Shown one piece after another: positions 36,203 to 44,954 of a stretch of DNA of 64,000 nucleotides. The position numbers and the translations under genes were made by a program. Under the pieces are notes generated by a model that was not told the DNA's origin, ran no database searches, and saw only the letters and a list, made by a program, of their open reading frames with translations. The number at the start of each line of letters is the position of its first letter. The first letter of the stretch is position 1. Where the stretch lies: NCBI GenBank assembly GCA_910576125.1, contig CAJTHM010000013.1, forward strand, positions 62,001-126,000. Direction: 5' to 3'. Source of the stretch: Lachnospiraceae bacterium (lineage in GTDB: Bacteria > Bacillota > Clostridia > Lachnospirales > Lachnospiraceae).

Positions 36203-36915
36203 AGGCTGTTCTCCACATACTGGTATATCTTCCCCCGCACCGCATCAATGCGCCCACGTCCTATTGTGATTTTGTCTCCATTATTCATAACAAGCTCTTT
36301 TGCGGTCGATCTCTGGATTTTTTCAATATTCACCAGGATTCCTCTTTTGACTAGAATAAACTGCGGATATTCCGCCAATTCATCGGCAATGGCATTCATC
36401 GCTTTCCGCTCTTCCACGATTCTGTCCTGCAATCTGATAACGGCATTTTTATTTTCCTTGGTAATATAATAGATATCCTTAACCGGTATCCTCTCGATTC
36501 TGTTTTTGGTCCTGACATAATAGGATTTCTGCCGTATCTCTTTCCTTGCTTCTCGAATCCTTTCTATCATGGAATCCCATTTTTCGTCCAGGCATTCCTT
36601 CAGGATATAGTCCAATGCGTATACCCGATATCCCTCTATGGCATATTTCGGAAATGAGGATAAAAAGACAAGCAGCATCCCCTTATCCATTTCCCGGATT
36701 CTTTCAGCCATTTCAATCCCATTCATGCCCGGCATTTCAACATCGCTGAAGCATACATCGAATCGTTCCCCCTCTGTCAGGCGCTTTAGCAGGTCGCGCG
36801 GACTGAGAAAGACAGTGATGCTTACCGGCTCTTCCCAGCTTGTCTCCAGCTTTAGCTTGTCCCGAAGCATTGACGCAAATATTTCATTGTCCTCCACAAT
36901 AGCAATCGCAATCAT
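36199..36915 (-). CDS. LytTR-family response regulator (AgrA-like)
   Basis: A 238-residue regulator. The receiver has the acidic pair VEDNE, the phosphoacceptor Asp in CFSDVEMPG (about residue 56) and Lys in the DYILK segment; the C-terminal LytTR domain (about 135-235) has the RTKNRIERIPVKDIYYI entry and FILVKRGILVN. It normally pairs with a GHKL kinase such as the truncated gene that follows. It heads the cluster of exporters and maturation genes, so it may activate that cluster, but its kinase partner is broken here. Confidence 0.93.
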   Translation of the reverse strand: MIAIAIVEDNEIFASMLRDKLKLETSWEEPVSITVFLSPRDLLKRLTEGERFDVCFSDVEMPGMNGIEMAERIREMDKGMLLVFLSSFPKYAIEGYRVYALDYILKECLDEKWDSMIERIREARKEIRQKSYYVRTKNRIERIPVKDIYYITKENKNAVIRLQDRIVEERKAMNAIADELAEYPQFILVKRGILVNIEKIQRSTAKELVMNNGDKITIGRGRIDAVRGKIYQYVENSL

Positions 36916-36974
36916 ATCACCATCCCTATGGTTATGGTTTGGTCTACGGCAAAATGCTGAAAACGCTTTAAGTA

Positions 36975-37003
36975 ACTATAGCATATCCATTGCACAACCG
37001 CAA
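36975..37003 (-). promoter_or_regulatory. Sigma-A promoter before the LytTR regulator gene
   Basis: On the minus strand TTGCGG (36998-37003), a 17-base spacer and TATAGT (36975-36980), about 60 bases upstream of the start. No clear LytTR direct repeats were found beside it. Confidence 0.6.
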
Positions 37004-37294
37004 CCGATTTGGCCAAAAGTGCATTATTTTGTCCCTATACTGTCCATATTGGAATGCATAAGTGCTGGTTCTATAGCCGGTTCTTCTAATCAGCGGCGGA
37101 GAGCTGGTAATCTTTACGACATCTTTAAAAGTTCTTTATGACTTATTCACCCCTCATGGTTTATACTATGACTGTCAGCCGGAAAGCTCAGTCTGCCCGG
37201 CGGACAGCTGCCATGCATGGCAGCCATTTATAGCAATGCTTAAGCAGCAGGAAGTCCGGGCGCCACCTTTCCGCTGCCCCAGGAGGAGGTCAAA
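37004..37294. other. Divergent intergenic region before the BcrA-like gene
   Basis: It separates the AT-rich LytTR unit from the GC-rich BcrA-like gene. A perfect 7-base dyad GGCTGCCATGCATGGCAGC-type palindrome lies near 37207-37226, and TATACTATG near 37162 is a possible -10. Nothing else was recognised. The base composition changes here, marking the edge of the AT-rich segment. Confidence 0.4.
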
Positions 37295-38221
37295 ATGAAC
37301 GATTACGCCATAGAAGCAAAACAAATCACAAAATCCTACGGCCCTGTCCTTGCCTTAGACCAGGTGAATCTCCACATCAGAACCGGCAGCATCTACGGGC
37401 TCATCGGCGACAACGGCGCCGGGAAGTCCACTTTCCTGAAGCTCCTGGCCGGACACATCTTCCCTACGGCGGGGGAGCTGCGGCTGTTCGGCCAGTTCGC
37501 GGAACAGGAACTGCGCCGCTGCCGGAGACAGATGGGCGCCATGATTGAGCAGCCCGGTTTTTTCCCCAATCTGACGGTGGAAGACACGCTTGAATACTAC
37601 CGCATCCAAAGGGGCATCCCCGGCAGGGAAAAGGTGGAGGAAGTCCTGAAGCTGACCGATATCCAGGAAAAGAGGAGAGCAAAATGCAAAAAGCTCTCCA
37701 TGGGCCAGAAGCAGCGCCTGGGGCTGGCCATCGCCATGATCGGGGAGCCCCGGCTCCTGGTGCTGGATGAGCCCATCAACGGCCTGGATCCCAGCGGCAT
37801 CATCGAATTCCGCGCTTTGCTCCTCCGCCTGAACCGGGAGAAGAACCTCACCATTCTGCTGTCCAGCCACATCCTGTCGGAGCTGCAGCAGACTGCCACA
37901 GTCTTCGGTTTCCTGAACAAGGGGAAGCTGTTGGAGGAGATATCCGCCGAGAAGCTCCATGAAAAATGCTCCGACTGCCTGGACATCTCCGTCACGGATC
38001 CGGAAGAGTACGCAGCCCTGTTGGCAAAGCATTTTCCGGAGGAGCCTTTCCAGGTGCTGCCCGAACGGACAATCCGGATTCTGAAGTGTCTGCGGGAGCC
38101 GGAAGAATACAGCCGCCTTGCCGCGGAAAACGGACTTTATATCAGGGGGCTGGAGCACAGGCATGCTTCCCTGGAGGATTATTACATGAACCTGAAGAAC
38201 GGAGGGAACGGAATATGCTGA
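37295..38221 (+). CDS. ABC transporter ATP-binding protein (BcrA/LanF-like)
   Basis: A 308-residue ATPase with Walker A GDNGAGKST (about residues 36-44), signature LSMGQKQR, Walker B LLVLDEPINGLDPSG and the switch SSH. The Pro-Ile-Asn-Gly in the D-loop region and the 90-residue C-terminal extension are typical of bacitracin/lantibiotic immunity ATPases. A strong AGGAGGAGG stands before the ATG. Its last 7 bases overlap the permease gene. It likely protects against, or exports, a cell-envelope-active peptide. Confidence 0.92.
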   Translation: MNDYAIEAKQITKSYGPVLALDQVNLHIRTGSIYGLIGDNGAGKSTFLKLLAGHIFPTAGELRLFGQFAEQELRRCRRQMGAMIEQPGFFPNLTVEDTLEYYRIQRGIPGREKVEEVLKLTDIQEKRRAKCKKLSMGQKQRLGLAIAMIGEPRLLVLDEPINGLDPSGIIEFRALLLRLNREKNLTILLSSHILSELQQTATVFGFLNKGKLLEEISAEKLHEKCSDCLDISVTDPEEYAALLAKHFPEEPFQVLPERTIRILKCLREPEEYSRLAAENGLYIRGLEHRHASLEDYYMNLKNGGNGIC

Positions 38222-39000
38222 ATTATGTCAAAAGTGAACTTTACAGGGCTTCCCGCAGCCCGGAAATCCGGGAGACAGCCGCCGTCTTTGTAGGGCTGGT
38301 CCTGCTGATGAACATTGTGCTGTGTCTTTTGAAGGGGCTGGAGGGCTTCCGGTATGGCATTACCTCTTTCTCTTATTCCAATGTAGTGGCCATGCCTATG
38401 ATATTCTGCTATGTGGCTTCCGATGTGGCTGTGATGCTCTATGAATCGGACAGGCGCAACCGCACCGAACAGAACTGCATCTCCTATGGGATGTCCCGGC
38501 TGGAGCTGCTGGCGGGCAAGTGCATCGTCAGCCTGGCGGTGTCATTTGTGATTCTGGTGATGATTTTGCCGGTATATATCTGCAGCGCCGAACTGCTGTT
38601 GGATTCCGCCGGGCCTACCACAGCGGCGGATCTGCTGTTGGAACTCCCGGCTATGTCCCTGATTGCCATCGCTTCCCTGGTATTGGCGAATGTGCTGTTG
38701 GAGCTCTTTGACAAAAGCATCGTCAGCATTCTGGTTTGGCTGGCCGTCCTGGTCTTTCTGCCGAAAATCCTGCTGCTGGCGGGCATGGCCCTGACCACCG
38801 CCAGTTCGACTCTTCTGCTGGATATCGCCCTGTGGATGCCCGCAAATTTCCTCACGGCGCAGTCCCGGGTCAACATGTCCGAGTGCGTCGCTATATGGGA
38901 CACGGCACAGGGGATGGCGAAATGCCTGATTGCCGGCGGGGCGGAAATCGTGGTCTTTGGCGCTTTAGGCGTGGTTTTATTGCGGAAGAGGGAACTTTGA
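38215..39000 (+). CDS. ABC-2 type permease (BcrB/LanE-like)
   Basis: 261 residues from ATG at 38215, overlapping the end of the ATPase gene. There are six hydrophobic segments, with the N-terminal cytoplasmic helix MLNYVKSELYRASRSPEI typical of lantibiotic-immunity ABC-2 permeases and the NCISYGMSRLELLAGK loop after helix 2. It forms the membrane part of the transporter encoded with the preceding ATPase, and it is followed by a sensor kinase gene 123 bases on. Confidence 0.88.
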   Translation: MLNYVKSELYRASRSPEIRETAAVFVGLVLLMNIVLCLLKGLEGFRYGITSFSYSNVVAMPMIFCYVASDVAVMLYESDRRNRTEQNCISYGMSRLELLAGKCIVSLAVSFVILVMILPVYICSAELLLDSAGPTTAADLLLELPAMSLIAIASLVLANVLLELFDKSIVSILVWLAVLVFLPKILLLAGMALTTASSTLLLDIALWMPANFLTAQSRVNMSECVAIWDTAQGMAKCLIAGGAEIVVFGALGVVLLRKREL

Positions 39001-39123
39001 CGCCGGATTCCAAGCCGTCAGCCTGCTCTTTGCCTTGCGGGACAGGATTGCGTCTATTTGCTGTACCGATAATCGACTTCCTTTTCGGCAGTTTTCAGGA
39101 TTGGATTTGGAAAGGAGCTTACC

Positions 39124-40392
39124 ATGGCATTCTTCTCGTTCCTATCACAGAACTTTATTCTTGCCGGCGTTCTCCAGGGCGCGGCTTTTCCGGGGCGGGA
39201 TATCCTGGAGGGGAATATTCCGGCGGCAATTTTGCTGTGCGTGCCTTTTGCCGTCGCGGGAGGGTATTTTGCTTTCCGGTATTTTGCACTGAAGCGGGCG
39301 CTCAGGGAGATGAAACGGGATTTGCTGGAAATCCAAAAGGATGTGTCCAGGAACCAGATTCTGCATCTGCCCCTGCCGGACCGGACTTTGGAACAGGCCA
39401 TGGAAGCCGTCAACGGCACTCTGGAGGAAGTGCGCAGGCAGCGCCTGGAATATGAAAAGCGGGAGACGGAATTCCAGAAGCAGATGGAAGATATCAGCCA
39501 TGACTTGCGGACGCCGCTGACGGTGATTCTCGGTTATCTAAAGTGGATGAAGCGGGACATGGCCCAGAGCATAGCGCTCTTGCAGACGGAATCCCCGGAC
39601 ATTCCGGCGCAAACCACAACACAGGCGGCACACCCCCACCAGGCAGCGTCTGAGGATATTTCGAGGCAGCGCACAGCACAGAAAGCGGCATGGGAAATGC
39701 TTTCCCGTCAGGCGGAGTCCCTGGAAATCCTGGAGCGCAACGCCCGCGCCATGGAGCGGCTGGTTTCCCAGTTCTACGCTTTCTCTCAGCTGAACGCCCG
39801 GGAGTATTCTCTGGAAATCCGGGATGTGGATGTCTGCAGACTCCTGAAAGAAAGCCTGGCCGGGCACTGGCAAATGCTGGAAAAGGCCTGTCTGCGCCTG
39901 GAAAGCTTTCTGCCAGAGCACCCGGTAATGGTTCGGGGAAACACGGACGCCTGTGAGCGCATTTTCGCAAATATGCTCCAGAACGCCGGAAGATATGCCC
40001 GCAGCTATCTGGACATAAGCCTGTCAGAAAGCTGCGGGCTGGTTCAGATTTTCTTTCAAAATGATTCCGTCCGTCTCAAGGAGGGCGATATACCGAATTT
40101 ATTTAATCGTTTTTATAAAAATGATGCCTCCCGGAGCAAAGGAGGCTCAGGCCTTGGGCTGACCATAGCAAAATCCCTGGCAGAAGCCATGGGCGGCACC
40201 CTGACCGCACAGGCCCTCCCCCGGACAGAACTGTCCCCCAGCCAAAATGCAGACGATGCGAAAAGTCACTCCCGCTGCCTGCACTCCGATGACGCGGAAA
40301 CCACCGTCCGCTTCACATTAACCCTGACCGCTGCACTTCCCCAATCCGTCTCTCCCGGAGCCGAAGCCCCTCAGCCAAAGCCCCCGTCATAA
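39124..40392 (+). CDS. Sensor histidine kinase
   Basis: A 422-residue kinase with two N-terminal transmembrane segments and almost no extracellular loop, a linker helix, the HisKA box DISHDLRTPLT (His at about residue 126) and HATPase_c motifs (NMLQNAGRY, GGSGLGLTIAK). The short-loop, membrane-embedded form is typical of intramembrane-sensing kinases tied to peptide-resistance ABC transporters. No response regulator gene is adjacent, unusual for the type. An interruption by a long Ala/Gln/His stretch (about 160-200) lies between the two helices of the HisKA dimerisation domain. GGAAAGGAG precedes the ATG. Confidence 0.9.
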   Translation: MAFFSFLSQNFILAGVLQGAAFPGRDILEGNIPAAILLCVPFAVAGGYFAFRYFALKRALREMKRDLLEIQKDVSRNQILHLPLPDRTLEQAMEAVNGTLEEVRRQRLEYEKRETEFQKQMEDISHDLRTPLTVILGYLKWMKRDMAQSIALLQTESPDIPAQTTTQAAHPHQAASEDISRQRTAQKAAWEMLSRQAESLEILERNARAMERLVSQFYAFSQLNAREYSLEIRDVDVCRLLKESLAGHWQMLEKACLRLESFLPEHPVMVRGNTDACERIFANMLQNAGRYARSYLDISLSESCGLVQIFFQNDSVRLKEGDIPNLFNRFYKNDASRSKGGSGLGLTIAKSLAEAMGGTLTAQALPRTELSPSQNADDAKSHSRCLHSDDAETTVRFTLTLTAALPQSVSPGAEAPQPKPPS

Positions 40393-40447
40393 GCAGCAGA
40401 ACCAGAAGCAACGACGGAAACTTCCGCGGCCCGGCTGCTGCGGCCGC

Positions 40448-41365
40448 TCAGGGCAGCTTTTTCCCCGCCGCGAGATACATCTCATACCATTCCTCCCTGG
40501 TCAGGCAGATATCAGAAGCCTTGCAGACATCCTGCACCCGCCTTGCATTGGTGCTGCCCACGATGGTCTGGATATTGGCAGGATGGCGCATGATCCACGC
40601 CACGGCAATGGCATTGGGCGTCACCTGGTACTTCTCCGCCAGACGATCCATGACCTGGTTCAGCTCCGGGAATTTTTCATTTCCTATGAAAACGCCCTCG
40701 AACATGCCGTACAGGAATGGAGACCACGCCTGTATAGTCATCTTCTTCAGCCTACAGTACTCTATCACGCTGCCGTCTCTGTTGCATCCCGCGTCATTTT
40801 GAATATTCACGTTCAGTCCTGCGTCAATAGTAGGACAATGAGCCACGGAATACTGTATCTGGTTCACCCGCAGAGGCTCCGACAGGCAGCTGTTCAGCAG
40901 CTCCATCTGCATGGGATTGTGGTTGCTGACCCCAAAGGCGCGGACTTTCCCGGCCTTTTTCAAACTGTCAAAAGCCTCCGCCACCTCCTCCGGCTCCATC
41001 AGCGCGTCCGGCCGGTGCAGGAGCAAGATATCAATATAATCTATGTTCAGCCGCTTTAAACTGCCGTCCACGGCCTCCAATATATGTTCCCTGGAAAAAT
41101 CATAGCAGATGCCGGGGCGGATGGCACATTTGGTCTGTATCACCATCCGGCTGCGGAGTTCAGGCGTCAAAATCCTGCCAAACTCAGCTTCCGCCTCTCC
41201 CTTTGCGTAAATATCCGCATGATCGAAGAAATTGATTCCCGCCTCCATGGAAGTCTCCACCAGCTCCCGCAGGGCCTTTTCGTTTCCCAGGCTGGTAATC
41301 CGCATACATCCCAGGCCGATGGCTGATGCCTCCGGCACATTTTCACTGATTTTAATCATTTTCAT
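40448..41365 (-). CDS. Aldo/keto reductase
   Basis: A 305-residue TIM-barrel oxidoreductase of the YdhF-like group. Catalytic residues are visible: Asp/Tyr in FFDHADIYAKGE, Lys in IQTKCAI and His in LLLHRPD. The NADPH-binding motif at the C-terminus (VGSTNARRVQD) is present. It probably reduces a carbonyl compound or sugar in the cytoplasm. A strong GGAGG site precedes the ATG. Confidence 0.93.
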   Translation of the reverse strand: MKMIKISENVPEASAIGLGCMRITSLGNEKALRELVETSMEAGINFFDHADIYAKGEAEAEFGRILTPELRSRMVIQTKCAIRPGICYDFSREHILEAVDGSLKRLNIDYIDILLLHRPDALMEPEEVAEAFDSLKKAGKVRAFGVSNHNPMQMELLNSCLSEPLRVNQIQYSVAHCPTIDAGLNVNIQNDAGCNRDGSVIEYCRLKKMTIQAWSPFLYGMFEGVFIGNEKFPELNQVMDRLAEKYQVTPNAIAVAWIMRHPANIQTIVGSTNARRVQDVCKASDICLTREEWYEMYLAAGKKLP

Positions 41366-41425
41366 GAGAATGATTCCTCCATTCTTTTTTATGCCGTCAG
41401 AGAGCTTTCCGAATACACAGCCTGC

Positions 41426-42088
41426 TTACTGCCGCCACATATCTGATACAAAATACAGCAGCGCCGCCCATGTATACAATGGATAATATTTCCCCCGCTC
41501 ATCCCGGCCTGTACCCAGGACTTCCCGGGCCTGGCTTTTCGTCAACAGGCAGAAGCCGTCGAACTGCTCGGAGCCCACCGCTCCCTCCTGGGACAAGTCC
41601 GAAAGCCGTGCCGAACGGAGCACGGCGCACACCAGCGCATTGCTCTCATCCGTCAGTCCCGGCGTGGAAAAGACCAGCGGATTCACTATCCTGACGGAAT
41701 CCGTATCCTGAATCGCCAGGCCCGTCTCCTCCTTGATCTCCCGGATGGCCGTGGTAATGAGAGCATCCGGTTTATCTCTGTCCTCTTCGTCAATGAGTCC
41801 CGCCGGCACGCTGAGCAGGTACTGGCCTGCCGGATAGCGGAATTCATAGGAGAGCAGGAGCCTCGGTTCCTCTCCCTCCCCGTCCAGAATGACGAAGCAG
41901 CTCACCGCGTCCGCCAGCATGGACTGAAATTCTTCATCCGACTTTACGGCAGTAAGGTTCTCCATGGTTCGTCTGGTGGCGTCATAATAGTGTTTCCCCG
42001 GGGCGTACTGCAGATCTGCCACCCGCAGATACGGGGACTCGAATAAGGACTTTACATTTTCTTTTTTTATTTGGGGTCTCTCTGCCAT
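41426..42088 (-). CDS. NUDIX hydrolase
   Basis: 220 residues from ATG at 42088 (AGGAGG ten bases upstream); the frame opens earlier at 42157. The nudix box is visible as GLIDEEDRDKPDALITTAIREIKEETGLAI, with the metal-binding REIKEETG at its core. The domain layout resembles ADP-ribose pyrophosphatases. It likely cleaves a nucleoside diphosphate derivative; substrate is not certain. Confidence 0.9.
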   Translation of the reverse strand: MAERPQIKKENVKSLFESPYLRVADLQYAPGKHYYDATRRTMENLTAVKSDEEFQSMLADAVSCFVILDGEGEEPRLLLSYEFRYPAGQYLLSVPAGLIDEEDRDKPDALITTAIREIKEETGLAIQDTDSVRIVNPLVFSTPGLTDESNALVCAVLRSARLSDLSQEGAVGSEQFDGFCLLTKSQAREVLGTGRDERGKYYPLYTWAALLYFVSDMWRQ

Positions 42089-42181
42089 ATCGCTTATTCC
42101 TCCTGTCTCTGTCCTGCCGTGAATAAACTCATTGTACCTTATTTCGGACAGAAACACAAAGCTTTTTTGCAGATTGCCCCT

Positions 42182-43378
42182 CTAAAATTCCCGCACGGAC
42201 AGATCCCCGCTGACCGTGGATATCTTCACCGAATGCCCTCCGTCCCCATACCGGCCCTCCGCATTCTTTCTCTTGCTGTCAAAGGACAGCGCATCCTCAA
42301 AGAAAGCCTCGCACTCGCCACTGGTGGTGCTGAACTTGAACTGAAAATCCGCCGTCTCCGGGAACGCCAGTCCCACTGACCCGCTGGTAGTGGAAATATC
42401 CAGATCTCCCGCCAAAACCTCCAGAAAAATCCGTATGTCCCCGGAAACGGAGTGCGCCGTGCCGGAACCGTTCCCTCTGGAGACGGAGAGTTCGCCGCTG
42501 GTGGTGTTCATCCTGAGGTCCCCGTCCAGATTCTCCACCCGGATATCTCCCGAGGTGCTTTCCGCCTCAAAATCTCCCTGGCCGTCTTCCAGCCGGACAG
42601 CGCCGCTGGTAGTGGATAAGGTTATGTCCCCCGTCACCTGCCCCAGGGAAATGTCACCGCTGGTGGTGGATGTCCGTAAGGGCCCCTCCAGGCCGGATAT
42701 CAAAATCTCTCCGCTGGTGGACGATATCTTTGTCTGTCCCCGGGCCTGCTCTATTGTGATGTCGCCGCTGGTAGTAGAGATTTCCGTCCTTTCTGCCAGC
42801 ACAGACTCCAGCCGGATACTGCCGCTGGTGGAAGACATCTGCATCGTATCCGCCTTTATCTCCGGAATCCTCACATCGCCGCTGGTGGTGGACACCATCA
42901 GATTGCCCAGGCATGTCAGTCCGATTTCGGACAATACATCGCCGCTTACAGTTTTTACGGAGAGCGCATCCATTCCTTCCGCCAATCCTGCAGGCAGATA
43001 AATCTCCGTATAGAATCCCTGCGAAAAACCAAACCAGAAAGAAAACAGGCCTTTTCCCGCTCCCTTTATTGTAAGCTCCCCTCCGGTCTCCTGCACTTTG
43101 GAAAGCTGGCTTTTATTCGGTTCAAAGTTCATATATTCACGGACAATGATTTCATCTCCTGTCCCCTGATAAAACAGCACGTCATGGGCGCTGCTGCCAT
43201 AGTCAATCTTCAGGCTGCGGATGTCCTCCGCAGGAAAGCTCTTTTCCTGTACCAGGGAATAGTTCCCATGTCCGGTTTCCAGGCGCCTGCCCCTTATCAG
43301 GGAAACCCCCAGAAGCACGCACAGCATGGCCATCAGCAGGCCAATCAGGCCAATCAGAATCATATGCAATCGTTTCAT
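42182..43378 (-). CDS. DUF4097 beta-helix repeat protein, membrane-anchored
   Basis: 398 residues from ATG at 43378, with GGAG well placed; a first ATG four codons earlier has a poorer site. One N-terminal transmembrane helix (about residues 3-24) is followed by a surface domain. Thirteen copies of a TTSGD-type motif spaced about 17-20 residues apart mark the beta-strand repeat of the DUF4097 family. The protein is thought to form a regular beta solenoid or bind the envelope. It is the last gene of a PadR / DUF1700-like / DUF4097 cassette common in Firmicutes and linked to envelope stress. Confidence 0.9.
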   Translation of the reverse strand: MKRLHMILIGLIGLLMAMLCVLLGVSLIRGRRLETGHGNYSLVQEKSFPAEDIRSLKIDYGSSAHDVLFYQGTGDEIIVREYMNFEPNKSQLSKVQETGGELTIKGAGKGLFSFWFGFSQGFYTEIYLPAGLAEGMDALSVKTVSGDVLSEIGLTCLGNLMVSTTSGDVRIPEIKADTMQMSSTSGSIRLESVLAERTEISTTSGDITIEQARGQTKISSTSGEILISGLEGPLRTSTTSGDISLGQVTGDITLSTTSGAVRLEDGQGDFEAESTSGDIRVENLDGDLRMNTTSGELSVSRGNGSGTAHSVSGDIRIFLEVLAGDLDISTTSGSVGLAFPETADFQFKFSTTSGECEAFFEDALSFDSKRKNAEGRYGDGGHSVKISTVSGDLSVREF

Positions 43379-43527
43379 ATTCCTCTCCATTCCTCTGCCG
43401 CGGCCTGCTACAGCGGCATCCGCCCATAGGCCCGGCAGCCCCTTTCCCGGCTCTTGTCACAGCGCCGGAGCAATAATGTCCCATGGAACCTTTCCTATGG
43501 AACCTGTTTTGACCAAATAAGTCAATT

Positions 43528-44205
43528 TCAGGAACCCATGTGCTTCAGGTTGAATATCAGCACCTCAATCATCTGGGCACAGGCTCCCACCAGGAACACC
43601 AGCCAGGTTATCTCCCAGCGCCTGGTCTTCATACTGATGGCAAAATAGAGCAGCAGCGTCACCAGCCAGATGATTACGCTGACGGACTGCCTGACCGCCT
43701 TTTCCCTGCTGCCGGAGGTCGCGGCCTCTTTGTAAAGCTCCACCAGATTCTCTTCTTTCCTGTTGTGGACAGGGTACATGTTGGCCGCATAGACCAGCAT
43801 GCAGGTGGGCGGGATGCATATCAGCACCGCAAGGGCCAGCCCCAGAATCCCCGTCTCCGCTCCCCCAAAAAACAGGTCATTGATTACCAGGCTGACGATG
43901 AGGACGACGCCTGCGAAAATATAGATCCCCACGGCGGCGGCTGTCAGCATGGCCTTTTTCTTCCGCTCCTTCTCCGGCAGCGCGAACAGGCTCTTCTCTT
44001 TCAAATCCTCAAACAGCTCCGTCACGTCCCCGATGGAATTGATGACGTTCTGGAACGCGTCCTCTTCCTGATAGCCTTCGCCAATCAGGTCTTCGTACTT
44101 CTCTATGGTGTTCACCGCCATCTCTTCTTTCAGCTCCATGGCTCTCCTGGTCTTGGGCGCATCCTTGAACAGTTCATTGATATGCTTTCTGATTTTTTCG
44201 TTCAT
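43528..44205 (-). CDS. Permease-prefix / DUF1700-like membrane protein
   Basis: 225 residues from ATG at 44205 (GAAAGG before it). The N-terminal 75 residues are a permease prefix-type domain (MNEKIRKHINELFKDAPKT, ELKEEMAVNTIEKYEDLIGEGYQEEDAFQNVINSIGDV) that binds a PadR protein in related systems, then come about four transmembrane helices. It belongs to the cassette with the PadR regulator 44 bases upstream and the DUF4097 protein downstream. It may be an anti-regulator that senses envelope state (inference from known cassettes). Confidence 0.85.
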   Translation of the reverse strand: MNEKIRKHINELFKDAPKTRRAMELKEEMAVNTIEKYEDLIGEGYQEEDAFQNVINSIGDVTELFEDLKEKSLFALPEKERKKKAMLTAAAVGIYIFAGVVLIVSLVINDLFFGGAETGILGLALAVLICIPPTCMLVYAANMYPVHNRKEENLVELYKEAATSGSREKAVRQSVSVIIWLVTLLLYFAISMKTRRWEITWLVFLVGACAQMIEVLIFNLKHMGS

Positions 44206-44249
44206 GTTCTTCTTTCCTTTCTGATATGCAGAGATTTTATGCCGCCGTC

Positions 44250-44573
44250 TCATTTCAGCAGCTGATCGATCGTGGCCTTGGCTTCCTCCCAGTCCCGCTT
44301 GTAAGCCTGGTACGCCAGGCGCCCCTCTTCCGTGATAGAGTAATAGCGGCGTCTGGCACCCACTGTCTCGTCCCCCCAGTAGGTGCGTATGTAGCCGGCC
44401 TGCTCCAGCCGCCGGAACGCGGAATACAGGGTGGCCTCTTTCAGCTCGCAGCGGTTGTCGGTCTTCTTCATGATGTCCTTGTTGATCTGGTAGCCATAGC
44501 TGTCCTGCTCCAGCAGATGGGACAGGATGATGGCCTCGGTATGTCCCCGTAAAATATCGGACGTAATTGACAT
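44250..44573 (-). CDS. PadR-family transcriptional regulator
   Basis: A 107-residue short PadR protein with the winged helix SDILRGHTEAIILSHLLEQDSYGYQI, then EATLYSAFRRLEQAGYIRTYW, and a C-terminal dimerisation helix. It heads the PadR / DUF1700-like / DUF4097 cassette and is probably autoregulatory. AAAGGAG precedes the ATG. Confidence 0.95.
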   Translation of the reverse strand: MSITSDILRGHTEAIILSHLLEQDSYGYQINKDIMKKTDNRCELKEATLYSAFRRLEQAGYIRTYWGDETVGARRRYYSITEEGRLAYQAYKRDWEEAKATIDQLLK

Positions 44574-44672
44574 GGCTGACTCTCCTTTCTGGTTACACTA
44601 TATTACAATATACCTCGTCTGTCAAGGTATATTTAAATTTGTAGTATGTATTTCTATCAAAGGATTCTGCAC

Positions 44673-44701
44673 TTGACAAAATTACTGCATATCTCTAAAA
44701 T
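44673..44701 (+). promoter_or_regulatory. Consensus sigma-A promoter with long leader
   Basis: TTGACA (44673-44678), a 17-base spacer and TAAAAT (44696-44701) lie 253 bases upstream of the next start codon at 44955, giving a leader of about 247 bases. Confidence 0.75.
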
Positions 44702-44849
44702 GTGAATCAGAAAGGAATGAGTTCTTGAGATGCGTTTGTGAGGAACCTTGCGACATCTGACCCAAGGGATGTGCCAAAAGCGAGGGATTTACGGTCGGTG
44801 CGTTGGACATATCCCTATCTATGCTTGATTTGAAAGGAATTTATGAAAA

Positions 44850-44934
44850 CCGCGTTCCTGTCCGCCCAGCCACATAGACCGAACGGACATGGAATATCTG
44901 CCCGGTCTATGCTTTGGAAATCATGCAAACGCGG
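44850..44934 (+). promoter_or_regulatory. Structured 5' leader with mutually exclusive stems
   Basis: Nested arms CCGCGTT (44850-44856)/AACGCGG (44928-44934) enclose CATAGACCG (44873-44881)/CGGTCTATG (44903-44911). A competing GTCCG (44860-44864)/CGGAC (44884-44888) pairing cannot form together with the inner stem. The repeated element CAAAAGCGAGG occurs before and after this region (near 44774 and 44939). It lies directly before the nuclease-like gene, as expected of a riboswitch, protein-binding leader or thermosensor. No known class was recognised. Confidence 0.4.
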
Positions 44935-44954
44935 CAGCAAAAGCGAGGAACCAT

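Noticed and set aside
42390..43001. DNA tandem repeat or CRISPR-like array in the DUF4097 gene
   Set aside because: The repeating ACCACCAGCGG-type DNA reflects the repeated TTSGD residues of the protein; spacing and sequence vary and there are no unique spacers.
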